A stretch of DNA of 64,000 bases from a virus: positions 30,982 to 94,981 of IMG/VR virus record IMGVR_UViG_3300036770_004428. One strand, given 5' to 3'. The notes under the pieces are model-generated. The model did no database searches. It was not told where the DNA came from and saw nothing but the letters and a program-made list of their open reading frames with translations. Made by a program: the position numbers and the translations under genes. Numbering within the stretch: the stretch's first letter is position 1; each line of letters starts with the position of its first letter. This document shows positions 19,017-29,329 of the stretch, one piece after another.

Positions 19017-22000
19017 TTAATTTTCTGTAAGTATTTTAATTAATCTATCATAACCCACTTTAGTAATTTTAATATCAATTTTTATAAAATCAGTGATACT
19101 GTCAGAACTATCTTTCTTATTCACTTTAATACCGTATTTAATTCTTGGTAAGCTGTAAGTTTTATTAGGACTATTGTTAATTAGTTCACCTAGTTCTTCC
19201 ATTGAACCGACTGAAGGAAAACCAAATCCACCAACTGTATACCCGTTTTTCCATTCTTTTAAGGTATCGTAACCAGTTAAACTTCTAAGTAAATTAAAGG
19301 CCGCTATTTGTTCACTAGCCTCCCTTGCTGGTAAATTAGAAGGGTTACCTAACTCTGATTTACAACAACTATATTCACTGGCTTTACCATCATTTCCATT
19401 ATAAACATAAGCATTATTGGTACCTCCACCAACTGCTCCACCATCATCATATGTATTGGTTATGTAGTAATTATAAATTCCGTATGCCTCTGGTGTTAAC
19501 ATGGAATATATGTAGTGTGGTATAAAACCTAATATATTAAAACCACCCTCAAAGAATGTACCTTCTCCTGCTGTTGTATTTCTAATTGGTCCTTGGTAAG
19601 TTATTGAACCATATTCATTTGTTTGTTCACCGGAAGAACTTAAAAGTGATTTAAAGTTTGGATTTGACTCGTAGAAAGGACTTGTACCAGTCTCTTTCAT
19701 TGTTTTATTTGTAGTACCAACAACAGTTACCTCCTGTAGTTCTTTAGGTGTTTCCTCACCAGGTACAGTATTTAATGGGTTATTTTCTTCACTAGGTTGT
19801 GATACCCATGTACCATCTTCACATTTCCATACTTTATTACCGGCTTCATAATTTTGCACAATTTGAACGTTTTTACCTTCACTAGCTTCTGGTGAATTTT
19901 TAAGTGTGTCAATATCTTCTTTTGTTGCTAGACTACCCTTACCATCTGTACAAGGACAAGGGTTAGAATCCTCTATTTGTTCTGCATTGTCTTCTTCTTC
20001 AGCCGCCTTTTGTTGATCAAGTTGATCAAGAAGTGTTTGTCTAGCTTCTTGGTCGGCTTTAATTGTCTCATCAGCTATTGTTTGTGATGCCCATGGTCCA
20101 TAATAGAATGTTTCTGGTATTGTTGAGTCCTCATTGTATCCTTCGTCACTTTCAACTAAGAATCCTGTTTGTTGTCTTTTAGCTAATATTTTCTGTAATG
20201 GCATGTAAATTGCGGTATTAGCAAAGAAGTTGTAAGATACAGCATTTTGTAATTGTCTTAATGGTCCTTGTAGGGTAGAACCACCAATAAACTTAAAGTT
20301 CATATCAACATTAACTACCATCGGTTGTACCCCAATTCCTTCAGGGTTTAAATCCCACTGAAGTGGATCAAAAGTGAAATTAATTGAGTCTATAATTATT
20401 TTGGTAAAATAAAAATCACCTATCCTTAATATACAAACCGGTGGCCTACCAAAGGCAGTGTTTTGTGGTTGGTTTGGATCTATAAATGAAGGTCCCTGTC
20501 TACCACATTGTTGTAAGAAAGTTAACCTACTATTTAAACCTTCAGGCGTAATAGCGTGGAATGCTGGGTGGAAATTTTTTAATTTATCTGTCAAACTTTC
20601 ATATAAGAAAGAATCTGTTTTTTTAATTGTTTCAAAATAATCACATTCGTTTATAAAACCTTTAGCTAATTCTAAAACCTTTTGTCTTTCAGCGTCATAA
20701 GCTGCTTGAGCTTGTTTATTTTTTTCATCAACAATTGTTTTATTAGCCTCATTAATTCCTTGTACTCTTAGTTTTTCTAATTCAGCTAGTTTATCGTAAG
20801 CAGGTTTAACACAATTTGTGTTTGATGTTAAAAATATATCAACCCTTCTAAACATAATATGATTATTGTTTTCTGGGTCTGTAGGGTGATAATGTGCGGG
20901 AGTTAAAGTATATACCGCTGCCGCAGAAGCGTTATTACTATTGTCACCAGCATTACCATTAACATTGGAAGCCTCATCTTTACCTTTTGATTGTACCTTC
21001 CATCTTCCACAACTTTCTGTATCACCTTTTTCTGAAAACAAGTCGATTGGTTCAAAACCTTCTACTGATAATTTTGGTGCCCCCCCATTTTCTGTTTCAC
21101 ATCTAATTAATTCTGATTTAAGCCATTCTTTAACTGAATTCGCTCTGTCTTGACCTAAAACTTTGTTATAATTACCTCCACCAAAATTACTACAGTTACC
21201 AATGACATTAATTGTATAGTTTTTACCTAATTCTGTGGTAGCTAAAAATTCTATTAATTGACTTATACCAAATCCGGCAACACCATTAGGTTGTGCAACA
21301 AATTTATTTGGTAATTCTATTCCCGTTAAATCCAATTTTGGTGATGCCCCTTCTCCAGATGTATTAGTTTTACCTCTTTCTTGTGGTACAGGATATGGAT
21401 ATGGGTTTGTACCCCAAAACCTTTCATTAGCCCCATATCTTTTTATATAATACCCTACCTCATTAGCTTTATAAGTTGTCGAACCACTAGTGAACGTATT
21501 AGGTATTTTTGTACAACAATAATTACCTTTTGGGTCACCACCATCTACCCATCTTTTATCAGTTGGCTTATTTACCCAAGGACCGTATTTTTTGTTACTT
21601 CCAAAACCTGAACATGGTGGTTTTGGGAAATTTGCGGGTATCACAACCAATTCACTACTTTCGGTTGTTATAAGTTCAGGAATTATTGTAGTAATATCTT
21701 TTTCATCACAAGAAAATGTGGTATTACCCGCATTTGCCCCACCTGTATAGAGTTTAGGGTTATCATAAGCCTCAAGTGTTACTTTTTCGTAATTAGTGTC
21801 AAAACATCTACCTACAAGTCCATCTGGGCAACTACTATTTGTGACTATATTTGGTTGTCCTTCATAACCATTAGTGTTAACGTCTTTTTCTAAAAAACCT
21901 TTAGACTCATCATCTCTAGAGTTTTTAAAGTGAAAACTTAATTTATCAACTATTTCAGGTGGTGTAGGTATAATATATTCTTTAGGTTTTTCCTCTACAG

Positions 22001-24425
22001 GTGTCTCTTCTAATATTGGTGGTGGAATGAAAGGTACTTCTCTTAAAATTTCTTTTATCTCATCAGTATTACATCCAGCAAAAAAAGTTTCTAAATTAGG
22101 TCTTATTGTATTTGTTGTAGTATTACCTTGTTCATCAGTAACAGTACGTTTTAACTCACCATTTCTTAATTTATTTAAAATAGAAGGGTGGTCTACTACT
22201 ATTGAGAACGAAAGTGTTCCAGTTCTTTCCGTATTATTATATGTATATATTGGTTCTGCTCTACCAATAAAATTTGTTGTGTCCCAATTAACACTTGTAT
22301 TATCAGTAAAATTAATATTATATGGTGGAAACCACATTATTCTACCACCGTGTGGACCCTTTTCACACAAAGGTAACATTTTATAATGTGGTGAATCTTT
22401 CCAAGCTAAATTTTCTATAGAAAACATATATGGTATGACAAGGTTTTCGGGTATAGAACTACTGTTAAGTTCTTGTCTTTTACTCCTAACTAGTTCTTCA
22501 TCGATACCATCTTTTTCGTAAGCTATTTTTACAACACCTGGGTCTTTTAATACAGAATAATTACCTAATCTTCTAGCAGGGTCATTTTCATCTGGGGTAC
22601 TTTTTATTGTACCCGGTTGGTCTAGTCTCCATAAACCATCATATCTTATTAAGTTATCGTATTTATTGTAAGCATTTCTTACAGACCATGAACGACAATA
22701 AGGTTCTTTACCGTCAGCATTTGGTTTAGTGTCTTTAACTAAATTACCCATAGACATTTCAACATGTCTTCTATCGGTACCTTTACCTTGTAACTCATAG
22801 TTTTGATCTGAGTTAGGCATACCAATAAATCTACCAGCAGTTCCGTTAACATTTGTAGATTTGTTAATTAATTTTTGGGTATAATTTAATAAACCTCTTT
22901 TAGGTAAACCTTCTGTTCTACCGTCCTTCCAATATAAATCTTTATTCCATACCCTAGGACCTGGTTCTGGACCATCGTTACCCAATTCTGAACCCCATTG
23001 TGTTTCAGACCCATATGTCGTTATTTGTTGTGGGTCACCATATTGACTTTTCCAATTACTAGTATGTCCACGGTCCCAACCGTCTTTATAGTTATTATAT
23101 GTTGGGTCGAATTCAGCTCCATTAGGTTCAAATTCAAATCCTTGGAATTTTAATGCGTCTGTTGTTTTTAATGCTAATGAAGGGTTTTCAGACTCTTTTG
23201 GTTCCAATGGTACGTCAGGTCTAGTATTTCTAGTATCATTGTTTGTGATACCGTCTGTCGATGGTAAGTTACCCGTAATATCTTTAGCTGATTTATTAGC
23301 TGTATTATCAACACCTAATAAATTAAGACCACTATTTTGTTGGTTTTGTGATAAAGCTTGTTGTTCAGTTAAAGGACCTATGGTGGCCGGTGTTGTACCA
23401 GCAACATCTTTTTGTGTTTGTTCTTTTACTTTTTGGATTTCACCATAAGCTAGATAACCACCTTTTTGTGTTGATTGGTTTGAATCACTAGACTTTGGTG
23501 GTTCAGAAAGTGAACTATTTTGCCCTTCTATTACTGGACCATATTTATTTACTGATAAGGCATCAAATAATAAATTTTTAGTACCTTTACCAGTTCTTTC
23601 TAATAATTTTTCTGTTATATCTATTGTACTAACAGAGAAGGGGTCATCTAATGGGGCATCCCAATCAAAAGCTCCTTCTGGTAGTGGACCACCAAATAAA
23701 GTTGTTAGAGCTTGTGTATTTATCCCAGCAACATCTGAAGCAAAATTAATTACATCACCTAAAACACCACCAGCAGGTTTTGTAATGGTGTAGTCCTTAC
23801 CAAAAAGTGGTTGTCCTGCCAATAAACCTAATGGGTCTAGATTAATCCTACCTACAGTATTTTCTATTATACCATCTCTAAGTCTAATTTTAGCCTCTTC
23901 TAGTCTTCTTTCTTTACCTATTTTATCTAAAGGCGAATCAAAGTCTATAAAATTGTTTGAACTAAGTCCTACAGCGTCTAGACCTTCACTTAATAATAGA
24001 TTGACAACTGGGTTACCACCTACAGAAGTAGGGTATTGTATGAATCCCGTATCTTCAACAATTAGTTCAGGGTTTTCATAATTAAAAGCTTGTAATGAAG
24101 AAGGTCCGTATTGGTTAGTTCCTACGTTTTGACTAGGGTTTTGATAACTGACCTCAAAAAGATTAACAGGGAAATTACCCTCAACTAACCACTCATCAAT
24201 AGAACCCGGGTTAGTTATTGTAGTATAGTTTATATCTTTTTCTAAACCTTTTTCATTATATTTACTAGTGAAATTACCTGCTGGTCCGTTAACTAATTCG
24301 TCAGGTAAAGACTGTAAATTTTGACCAAACAAATATGTTAAATAACTATTATCTGTAATTTCACCAAAACTATAGGTTTGAAAAAAATCTATGTTGTAGT
24401 TATTTGGGTTTATTGCTGTTGGCAT
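19017..24425 (-). CDS. Large baseplate/tail virion protein with an OmpA-like domain
   Basis: An 1802-aa protein rich in Asn, Thr, Gly and Pro. Most of it is unassigned. Around residues 1030-1195 there is an OmpA_C-like stretch: a strand-like YTINVIGNC, then NYNKVLGQDRANSVKEWL (the N..L...RA..V..WL signature), then RRVDIFL (the RRV signature). OmpA_C domains bind peptidoglycan, so this domain may help seat the tail on the wall. An Ala/Gln/Glu-rich helical stretch follows at about 1210-1255. It is the first gene of an operon with the gp53-like, hydrolase and 508-aa genes, and has an ATATTTAT box 20 nt before the ATG. Virion assignment is from context and size. Confidence 0.7.
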   Translation of the reverse strand: MPTAINPNNYNIDFFQTYSFGEITDNSYLTYLFGQNLQSLPDELVNGPAGNFTSKYNEKGLEKDINYTTITNPGSIDEWLVEGNFPVNLFEVSYQNPSQNVGTNQYGPSSLQAFNYENPELIVEDTGFIQYPTSVGGNPVVNLLLSEGLDAVGLSSNNFIDFDSPLDKIGKERRLEEAKIRLRDGIIENTVGRINLDPLGLLAGQPLFGKDYTITKPAGGVLGDVINFASDVAGINTQALTTLFGGPLPEGAFDWDAPLDDPFSVSTIDITEKLLERTGKGTKNLLFDALSVNKYGPVIEGQNSSLSEPPKSSDSNQSTQKGGYLAYGEIQKVKEQTQKDVAGTTPATIGPLTEQQALSQNQQNSGLNLLGVDNTANKSAKDITGNLPSTDGITNNDTRNTRPDVPLEPKESENPSLALKTTDALKFQGFEFEPNGAEFDPTYNNYKDGWDRGHTSNWKSQYGDPQQITTYGSETQWGSELGNDGPEPGPRVWNKDLYWKDGRTEGLPKRGLLNYTQKLINKSTNVNGTAGRFIGMPNSDQNYELQGKGTDRRHVEMSMGNLVKDTKPNADGKEPYCRSWSVRNAYNKYDNLIRYDGLWRLDQPGTIKSTPDENDPARRLGNYSVLKDPGVVKIAYEKDGIDEELVRSKRQELNSSSIPENLVIPYMFSIENLAWKDSPHYKMLPLCEKGPHGGRIMWFPPYNINFTDNTSVNWDTTNFIGRAEPIYTYNNTERTGTLSFSIVVDHPSILNKLRNGELKRTVTDEQGNTTTNTIRPNLETFFAGCNTDEIKEILREVPFIPPPILEETPVEEKPKEYIIPTPPEIVDKLSFHFKNSRDDESKGFLEKDVNTNGYEGQPNIVTNSSCPDGLVGRCFDTNYEKVTLEAYDNPKLYTGGANAGNTTFSCDEKDITTIIPELITTESSELVVIPANFPKPPCSGFGSNKKYGPWVNKPTDKRWVDGGDPKGNYCCTKIPNTFTSGSTTYKANEVGYYIKRYGANERFWGTNPYPYPVPQERGKTNTSGEGASPKLDLTGIELPNKFVAQPNGVAGFGISQLIEFLATTELGKNYTINVIGNCSNFGGGNYNKVLGQDRANSVKEWLKSELIRCETENGGAPKLSVEGFEPIDLFSEKGDTESCGRWKVQSKGKDEASNVNGNAGDNSNNASAAAVYTLTPAHYHPTDPENNNHIMFRRVDIFLTSNTNCVKPAYDKLAELEKLRVQGINEANKTIVDEKNKQAQAAYDAERQKVLELAKGFINECDYFETIKKTDSFLYESLTDKLKNFHPAFHAITPEGLNSRLTFLQQCGRQGPSFIDPNQPQNTAFGRPPVCILRIGDFYFTKIIIDSINFTFDPLQWDLNPEGIGVQPMVVNVDMNFKFIGGSTLQGPLRQLQNAVSYNFFANTAIYMPLQKILAKRQQTGFLVESDEGYNEDSTIPETFYYGPWASQTIADETIKADQEARQTLLDQLDQQKAAEEEDNAEQIEDSNPCPCTDGKGSLATKEDIDTLKNSPEASEGKNVQIVQNYEAGNKVWKCEDGTWVSQPSEENNPLNTVPGEETPKELQEVTVVGTTNKTMKETGTSPFYESNPNFKSLLSSSGEQTNEYGSITYQGPIRNTTAGEGTFFEGGFNILGFIPHYIYSMLTPEAYGIYNYYITNTYDDGGAVGGGTNNAYVYNGNDGKASEYSCCKSELGNPSNLPAREASEQIAAFNLLRSLTGYDTLKEWKNGYTVGGFGFPSVGSMEELGELINNSPNKTYSLPRIKYGIKVNKKDSSDSITDFIKIDIKITKVGYDRLIKILTEN

Positions 24426-24445
24426 AATTTTCTAAACTTTTTATA

Positions 24446-24453
24446 ATAAATAT
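24446..24453 (-). promoter_or_regulatory. ATATTTAT late-promoter-like box
   Basis: The minus strand reads AAATATTTATTATAAA, 20 nt before the ATG at 24425. The rest of the 125-nt gap to the tape measure gene holds only AT-rich sequence with a small TTAAGATCTTAA palindrome. Confidence 0.5.
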
Positions 24454-24550
24454 TTACAAATCAAAATTTACTTAATAATTTTATTGCGCGAGCTTAAGAA
24501 ATAATAATTAAGATCTTAAATAATTAAATATTAGAATTGCTTAAAAATAA

Positions 24551-27313
24551 TTAACGCCCACCTTTTTTATCCATATCGGTGTGTTCTGCGATAAGACGTT
24601 TTAATTCTCTTAGGAATATCGGGTCTGTTAATAAATCAGAATTAGCTTTTGCTCCGTTTTGACCGTTAAGGTCTATTTCACCTTGAACATTGATTTCACC
24701 AAACTCTATTTTAATATTGTTACCTGCCATAGCCAACCACCCTGAAAGTGATTTTAGGGCTTCTATGTTTTCTACATTGACCGAGTTGACTGCGTTTACT
24801 GCTGTAGCTATACCGTCTGCATCTACACCAGAAAATGCCTCACTAATAGTGTTACCTACGTCAGCTAAAGCAATTAAACCTAAGAAACCACCTAGTAACA
24901 TTGATGCCCCCAAAGCTACTAAAGCTACAGATAACGCCATAACACCCATACTAACACCGATTAATGCTGGACCTAACATCATAATTGCACCAATGTTTTC
25001 CATATTGACTACACTAAATAAGTTAGTAAATGAGTCAACAATTAAAGCAATTCCTGCGGATATAAAATAAACTGCTGCTCCTAACATCATCATTGCGGCA
25101 CCCAAAGCTAATAATACACCTGCACCTATATATCCTAATGGAGCTGTAGCACCTAGTAACTCAACAGCTATAACTAACGCGGTTAAACCTACCGCCATAC
25201 CGACAAGACCCATTGGTCCTGCTTCTGAGAATAACATAGCGGCAGCACCTAACATAACCATTGCTCCACCTAAAGCTAACATAGCTGCGATACCTGGCCA
25301 CGCGGTAGAACCAAATGAACTTAATACAGGTTGTAGGAAATAAAGACCAACACCTAGACCAGCTAATGTTACACCAGCCTTAGCTAAAGACTCCCATTCT
25401 ACATCATTGAATTTTAATAATGCGTCAGCTAAAAGCCATAAAGCCCCCGCTATTGCTAATATTTGTGCTGCGTTACCTAATGACTTCATCATGGAACCCA
25501 TACCTGCTGCTTTAGAGGCTTGTCCTTGCATTGCTGTTTGAGCTCCTGTCATACCACCACCAGCACCTCCCGCACCACCAGCACCTCCGGCACCACCCAT
25601 TCCACCTACTCCAGCAGTCATTCTAAAACCTTTACCAAACATCATACCCGCAACAACTTGTTGACCAATCCAATAAGCCGCAAAAGCTATTGCAGCGACC
25701 AGTAAAGCTTCTTTCCAATATGTTGCAATCCATTTAAGTTTTTCCCATAATCCTTTAAAAAACTCTTTTAATTGAGGCCAACTTTCTCTTAATGATTTAG
25801 CAAAACTTATCAAACCTTCTTTCATACCATCAAGTACACCACTACTTAATAATCCGTCTACTAGTGGTTGTAAGAATTCTATCGCTATCAACATTATACC
25901 GTTTTGGATAGATTGCCATTGTCCAGCTAAAGATTTAGCTTGTTGAGCTCTTTCTTCGTCATCTTTAGCTCTTTTTATTATTTGGTCTCTTTCTTCTTTA
26001 CTTAAATCCTCTAATTTTTTAGTAACTAATTTACCATCTTTAGAGAAAGTTACTTCCGCCCCATTTTTAGTCATTTGGGACATACCTAATATTAAGTTCT
26101 TATCTTCCTCACTCATACCACTAGGTAAGAACTTTTCCATATATTCAATTTTAGCGGCCTGTTTAGCTGTTTGGACCAACTCTTGGTAATCCATACCTAA
26201 AGCATCAGCAGATTCACGTAATCTATCTAATTCGTGAGCTGACATCTCAAACTCACCTGTTTTTTTATTAAACACAGCACTTTCTCTAGCCGCTTTAGTT
26301 AATGATTTGGCCAATTCTTCAGGAGCATTTCTAGCTTGGTACATTAATTGAAATGGGTCACCTAATTGGGCCATAGCTCCACCCATTGTTTGTAATCTAG
26401 CTGCCGCTTCAATAGCTCCTTCAGGTCTAAATACTTTATCAGCTACACCAGCAACAGATTCCATACTTAATTTAAATTTCTCAGAGTGTGCTGACATTTT
26501 AGCTAAAGCCGTCATACCACCCCTGAAATTAAATCTATTAAGCATTCCTAGATTTTGTTGGAATTTTTTAATTACTTTACCAGCATTAACACCCATTTGT
26601 TCTGACATAGATTGTATATCAGCTATCATTTGGGTGGCTTGACCGGCACCTAAACCAAAGGACTCCATTTGTCCTGCCATTTGAGCGACTTCCTCAGCAG
26701 CCATACCTGTTTGTAAAGCAACTCTACCGATTAAATCTAATTGTTGTGCGTTTAATTGTACTGCTCTACCTGTTTCTTCATTATAAGATGCGACAGCTTT
26801 TATTGCGTAATCTAATGGTTGATTCCATCTTATAGCGGATTGTCTGGCCTCTTCAGTGGCTAATTTCATTGTTTGGAATGCATTACCTGACATCCCTATG
26901 TTAGCAGCGGTTTTTCTAGTAAGGTCGTCTAACTCCATTACTTTATTTATAACCTCACTTAATGAAGGTAATATACTTTTAAATGCTGCTAAAGCTGAAT
27001 TACCTGTGGCTTTTAAAAGTGTTTTAGCACTAGAAAGTTCTTTATTAATTGCCTTTAATTGGATCTCTTGTTTTTTTAAAGAAGCAACTTCTTTATCAAT
27101 CTCTTGTCTTCTTTCTGCTGTGGCATTTGCCGCTTCTTCCTCTAAGGCAGCAATATCTGCACTAAGAACTTTTAGTAGTTTAGCGTTTTTAGTTAATTGT
27201 TTTTGTGCTTCACGCCAATTGGATAAACTTTTGGACTGTCTCTCTAACGACTCTTCTATCTCTAGTTGTATCCTTAGTCTTTCTGCTTCTTCTTTTTTAT
27301 TATTTAAAGCCAT
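24551..27313 (-). CDS. Tail tape measure protein
   Basis: Sets tail length and is ejected with the DNA. At 920 aa it has the usual architecture: an N-terminal charged coiled coil (about 1-105), a long Ala/Met/Gln-rich helical region, a Gly-rich hinge (GVGGMGGAGGAGGAGG, about 565-585), and several hydrophobic, membrane-type segments with small residues (about 535-555 and 615-830). Such segments are thought to form a channel in the inner membrane. It lies just downstream of the predicted tail-chaperone pair, with one gene in between, where tape measure genes normally occur. It starts 7 nt after the 573-aa gene. The assignment rests on size, composition and position. Confidence 0.8.
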   Translation of the reverse strand: MALNNKKEEAERLRIQLEIEESLERQSKSLSNWREAQKQLTKNAKLLKVLSADIAALEEEAANATAERRQEIDKEVASLKKQEIQLKAINKELSSAKTLLKATGNSALAAFKSILPSLSEVINKVMELDDLTRKTAANIGMSGNAFQTMKLATEEARQSAIRWNQPLDYAIKAVASYNEETGRAVQLNAQQLDLIGRVALQTGMAAEEVAQMAGQMESFGLGAGQATQMIADIQSMSEQMGVNAGKVIKKFQQNLGMLNRFNFRGGMTALAKMSAHSEKFKLSMESVAGVADKVFRPEGAIEAAARLQTMGGAMAQLGDPFQLMYQARNAPEELAKSLTKAARESAVFNKKTGEFEMSAHELDRLRESADALGMDYQELVQTAKQAAKIEYMEKFLPSGMSEEDKNLILGMSQMTKNGAEVTFSKDGKLVTKKLEDLSKEERDQIIKRAKDDEERAQQAKSLAGQWQSIQNGIMLIAIEFLQPLVDGLLSSGVLDGMKEGLISFAKSLRESWPQLKEFFKGLWEKLKWIATYWKEALLVAAIAFAAYWIGQQVVAGMMFGKGFRMTAGVGGMGGAGGAGGAGGAGGGMTGAQTAMQGQASKAAGMGSMMKSLGNAAQILAIAGALWLLADALLKFNDVEWESLAKAGVTLAGLGVGLYFLQPVLSSFGSTAWPGIAAMLALGGAMVMLGAAAMLFSEAGPMGLVGMAVGLTALVIAVELLGATAPLGYIGAGVLLALGAAMMMLGAAVYFISAGIALIVDSFTNLFSVVNMENIGAIMMLGPALIGVSMGVMALSVALVALGASMLLGGFLGLIALADVGNTISEAFSGVDADGIATAVNAVNSVNVENIEALKSLSGWLAMAGNNIKIEFGEINVQGEIDLNGQNGAKANSDLLTDPIFLRELKRLIAEHTDMDKKGGR

Positions 27314-27320
27314 TAATTAA

Positions 27321-29042
27321 TTAACTTGGTAACAATGTTATTGTAGCTTCACCTTCTTCTTTGAATTCCTCTCTACCAGCTGCTTTTGGTCCTATTTTAA
27401 CCTTATAATTTTTTAATTTTTTACCTATAAATAAATTAGATATATTATCAGTACTAATTAATACCGCGTCAGTACCTAATTTTTGTTTTATACCTGGATA
27501 ATATAATATAAGTGTATCTTTTTTAGATATAGATTTTTTAACTAATACCCTATTAGATTTAAATTCATTATTTAAAAATGTTTCAATATTATCTGAAGTC
27601 CATGAACTAGCACCAGTACCCTTAATATTTGAAATCTTAGAATTACTAGTAGCTAGGGATTCCCCTTTAGGTACATTAGTTTTTTTACCACTACCACTCA
27701 CTTCATCATCGTCATCATCTCTTTCATAAGCAAAATTAGGGACAGATAATATTTTTAATTTTCTGTCATAAACATCAGACTCTTCTTCTGCCTCAAAAAC
27801 CATTTCTTGAATAATACTAAATAATGATGTAGTACTTTCGTTTTTAGATTTATTGGAAAATTCTATTCTTGTTTTAGCTAGGGCACTTGAAAAATTAACG
27901 ATTGTACCAACTAATTTTTTATACAATTGTTCTCTTTTTTTCTCATCACTATAGTTAGCCTGACCTTCTTTTACAATTAAAAATAATAATTTAAAGAATT
28001 TTTTAATTTCTGTGTAAGTAGGTGTGTTTTTACAACACTTATTTAATTTAACAAAAGTTGTAAAAACATTACTAAAAAAAGAAGACATTTGATTTTCCCA
28101 ACCAACAGGTAATTGATCTTTTTTATTTATTTCTCTACTTCTAGTAGGGGCCTCTAATAAACCATTTTCTTTTAACTTTTTTAAAGTAACAGAAATAGGT
28201 TCACCGTTTATTTTAATATTTGTTATTTTAGACCTAATTAAATTTAACAATAAAGCATCTCTGAAATTTTTGTTATCAGAATAATTTGTTAATTTTAATT
28301 GTTTAATTGTATTAGCTGATTTTTGTAAATTATTTATTTTTTCATTTAAATCTTTTAAATCGTCTTTACCTAATTTAACATATTGTGTACTATCTTTACC
28401 ACCTTCTTTATTATCGGTATTTGTTTCAGTTTTATCATCACCAACATTTGTGTTAGTGCTATTATCATTATTAATTTCTTCTTGATCACTATTTTCTTCA
28501 GAATCAGTCGGTATATCACCTATTGAGGCTTCAGCTTCAGTGATTTTAACATCATAAATTTTACCCTTTAATAACATGGGTAAATTTATTTTAGTACTTA
28601 ATAGATTTTTTTGTAATGTTTTAGGTGAAAATAAAATTTTATATTTTTTTTCTTCTTTCTTATAGGATTCATCTTCAGAATCAACGTCTTCAGTTACAGT
28701 AAAATAAATAATAAAATTTTCTGCTGTACTATCTTGGTCAACCTCTGCTTTACCTTTAATATTTTGATTATTACCATCAAAATAATTATCGATTGGTTTA
28801 TCTAATGAAAAAGAAAAGGGGAATTTTTTTAAAGCTTTATAATAATCTATTGTATCTTGATCATCTAATGATGCCGCATTAATACCCATTGACCTTAAAT
28901 TATCTTTAATTCTATCTATAGTAACATCGGCTCTAGCCGCATGATGTGCCGCTTGGTCACCACTTACGGGTTGGGTTTTTAGTCTATCTATATCCTTTGC
29001 TTTACCAAAAGGGGAGTCAGGTATGATATCTCTTACAGGCAT
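27321..29042 (-). CDS. Virion-region protein sharing a domain with the 771-aa protein
   Basis: A 573-aa protein with no recognised family. Residues about 230-390 are clearly related to residues about 540-700 of the protein encoded at 31939-34254. Shared landmarks in order are KINGxPIS.TL, ENGLLEAP.RSR (DNGLLEAP there), INKK.QLP.GWENQM, NP/TPTY..IKK and a Lys-rich YSD.KKR. A low-complexity Asp/Asn/Thr linker lies near 185-225. It follows the tail-chaperone pair and precedes the tape measure, with its own ATATTTAT box 14 nt before the ATG. A role in tail assembly or as an ejected protein is inferred from position. Confidence 0.65.
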   Translation of the reverse strand: MPVRDIIPDSPFGKAKDIDRLKTQPVSGDQAAHHAARADVTIDRIKDNLRSMGINAASLDDQDTIDYYKALKKFPFSFSLDKPIDNYFDGNNQNIKGKAEVDQDSTAENFIIYFTVTEDVDSEDESYKKEEKKYKILFSPKTLQKNLLSTKINLPMLLKGKIYDVKITEAEASIGDIPTDSEENSDQEEINNDNSTNTNVGDDKTETNTDNKEGGKDSTQYVKLGKDDLKDLNEKINNLQKSANTIKQLKLTNYSDNKNFRDALLLNLIRSKITNIKINGEPISVTLKKLKENGLLEAPTRSREINKKDQLPVGWENQMSSFFSNVFTTFVKLNKCCKNTPTYTEIKKFFKLLFLIVKEGQANYSDEKKREQLYKKLVGTIVNFSSALAKTRIEFSNKSKNESTTSLFSIIQEMVFEAEEESDVYDRKLKILSVPNFAYERDDDDDEVSGSGKKTNVPKGESLATSNSKISNIKGTGASSWTSDNIETFLNNEFKSNRVLVKKSISKKDTLILYYPGIKQKLGTDAVLISTDNISNLFIGKKLKNYKVKIGPKAAGREEFKEEGEATITLLPS

Positions 29043-29056
29043 ATTTATTTTTATAT

Positions 29057-29064
29057 ATAAATAT
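29057..29064 (-). promoter_or_regulatory. ATATTTAT late-promoter-like box
   Basis: The minus strand reads AATATTTATATATAAA, 14 nt before the ATG at 29042, upstream of the gene that precedes the tape measure. Confidence 0.5.
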
Positions 29065-29077
29065 TCAGAAAATCATT

Positions 29078-29329
29078 TTAACGCTTCTTAGATTTAGCTC
29101 TTTCATATTCACGTTTTTGATCTTCCATTTCTTTTTGGAAATAATTTAAATAAATACGTCTTTCGTATATAGGCATTGACATAACACTCTCATATGAGAA
29201 TCTCATGTGTTTAACCATGTAATAAATTTCCTGTGTTAGGTTTAATTTATACTCGGGCGTTAGGCCAAAAAAAGTTGATTCCAAGTGGAATTTGGCTGCG
29301 AAAGGGTTCTCCAGACGGGGCCTCCACAT
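29078..29329 (-). CDS. Tail assembly chaperone extension (probable frameshift product)
   Basis: This 83-codon frame overlaps the end of the gp26-like gene by 83 nt. Its ATG lies inside that gene with no ribosome-binding sequence. The C-terminal half (FSYESVMSMPIYERRIYLN, then a Lys/Glu-rich helical tail) resembles the downstream frame of frameshifted tail chaperones, whose N-terminus comes from the upstream frame. A run of seven T in the overlap would let ribosomes slip +1 from the gp26-like frame into this one. The pair lies upstream of the tape measure, the usual place. It may be expressed only as a fusion of about 310 aa; independent initiation is the alternative. Confidence 0.6.
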   Translation of the reverse strand: MWRPRLENPFAAKFHLESTFFGLTPEYKLNLTQEIYYMVKHMRFSYESVMSMPIYERRIYLNYFQKEMEDQKREYERAKSKKR

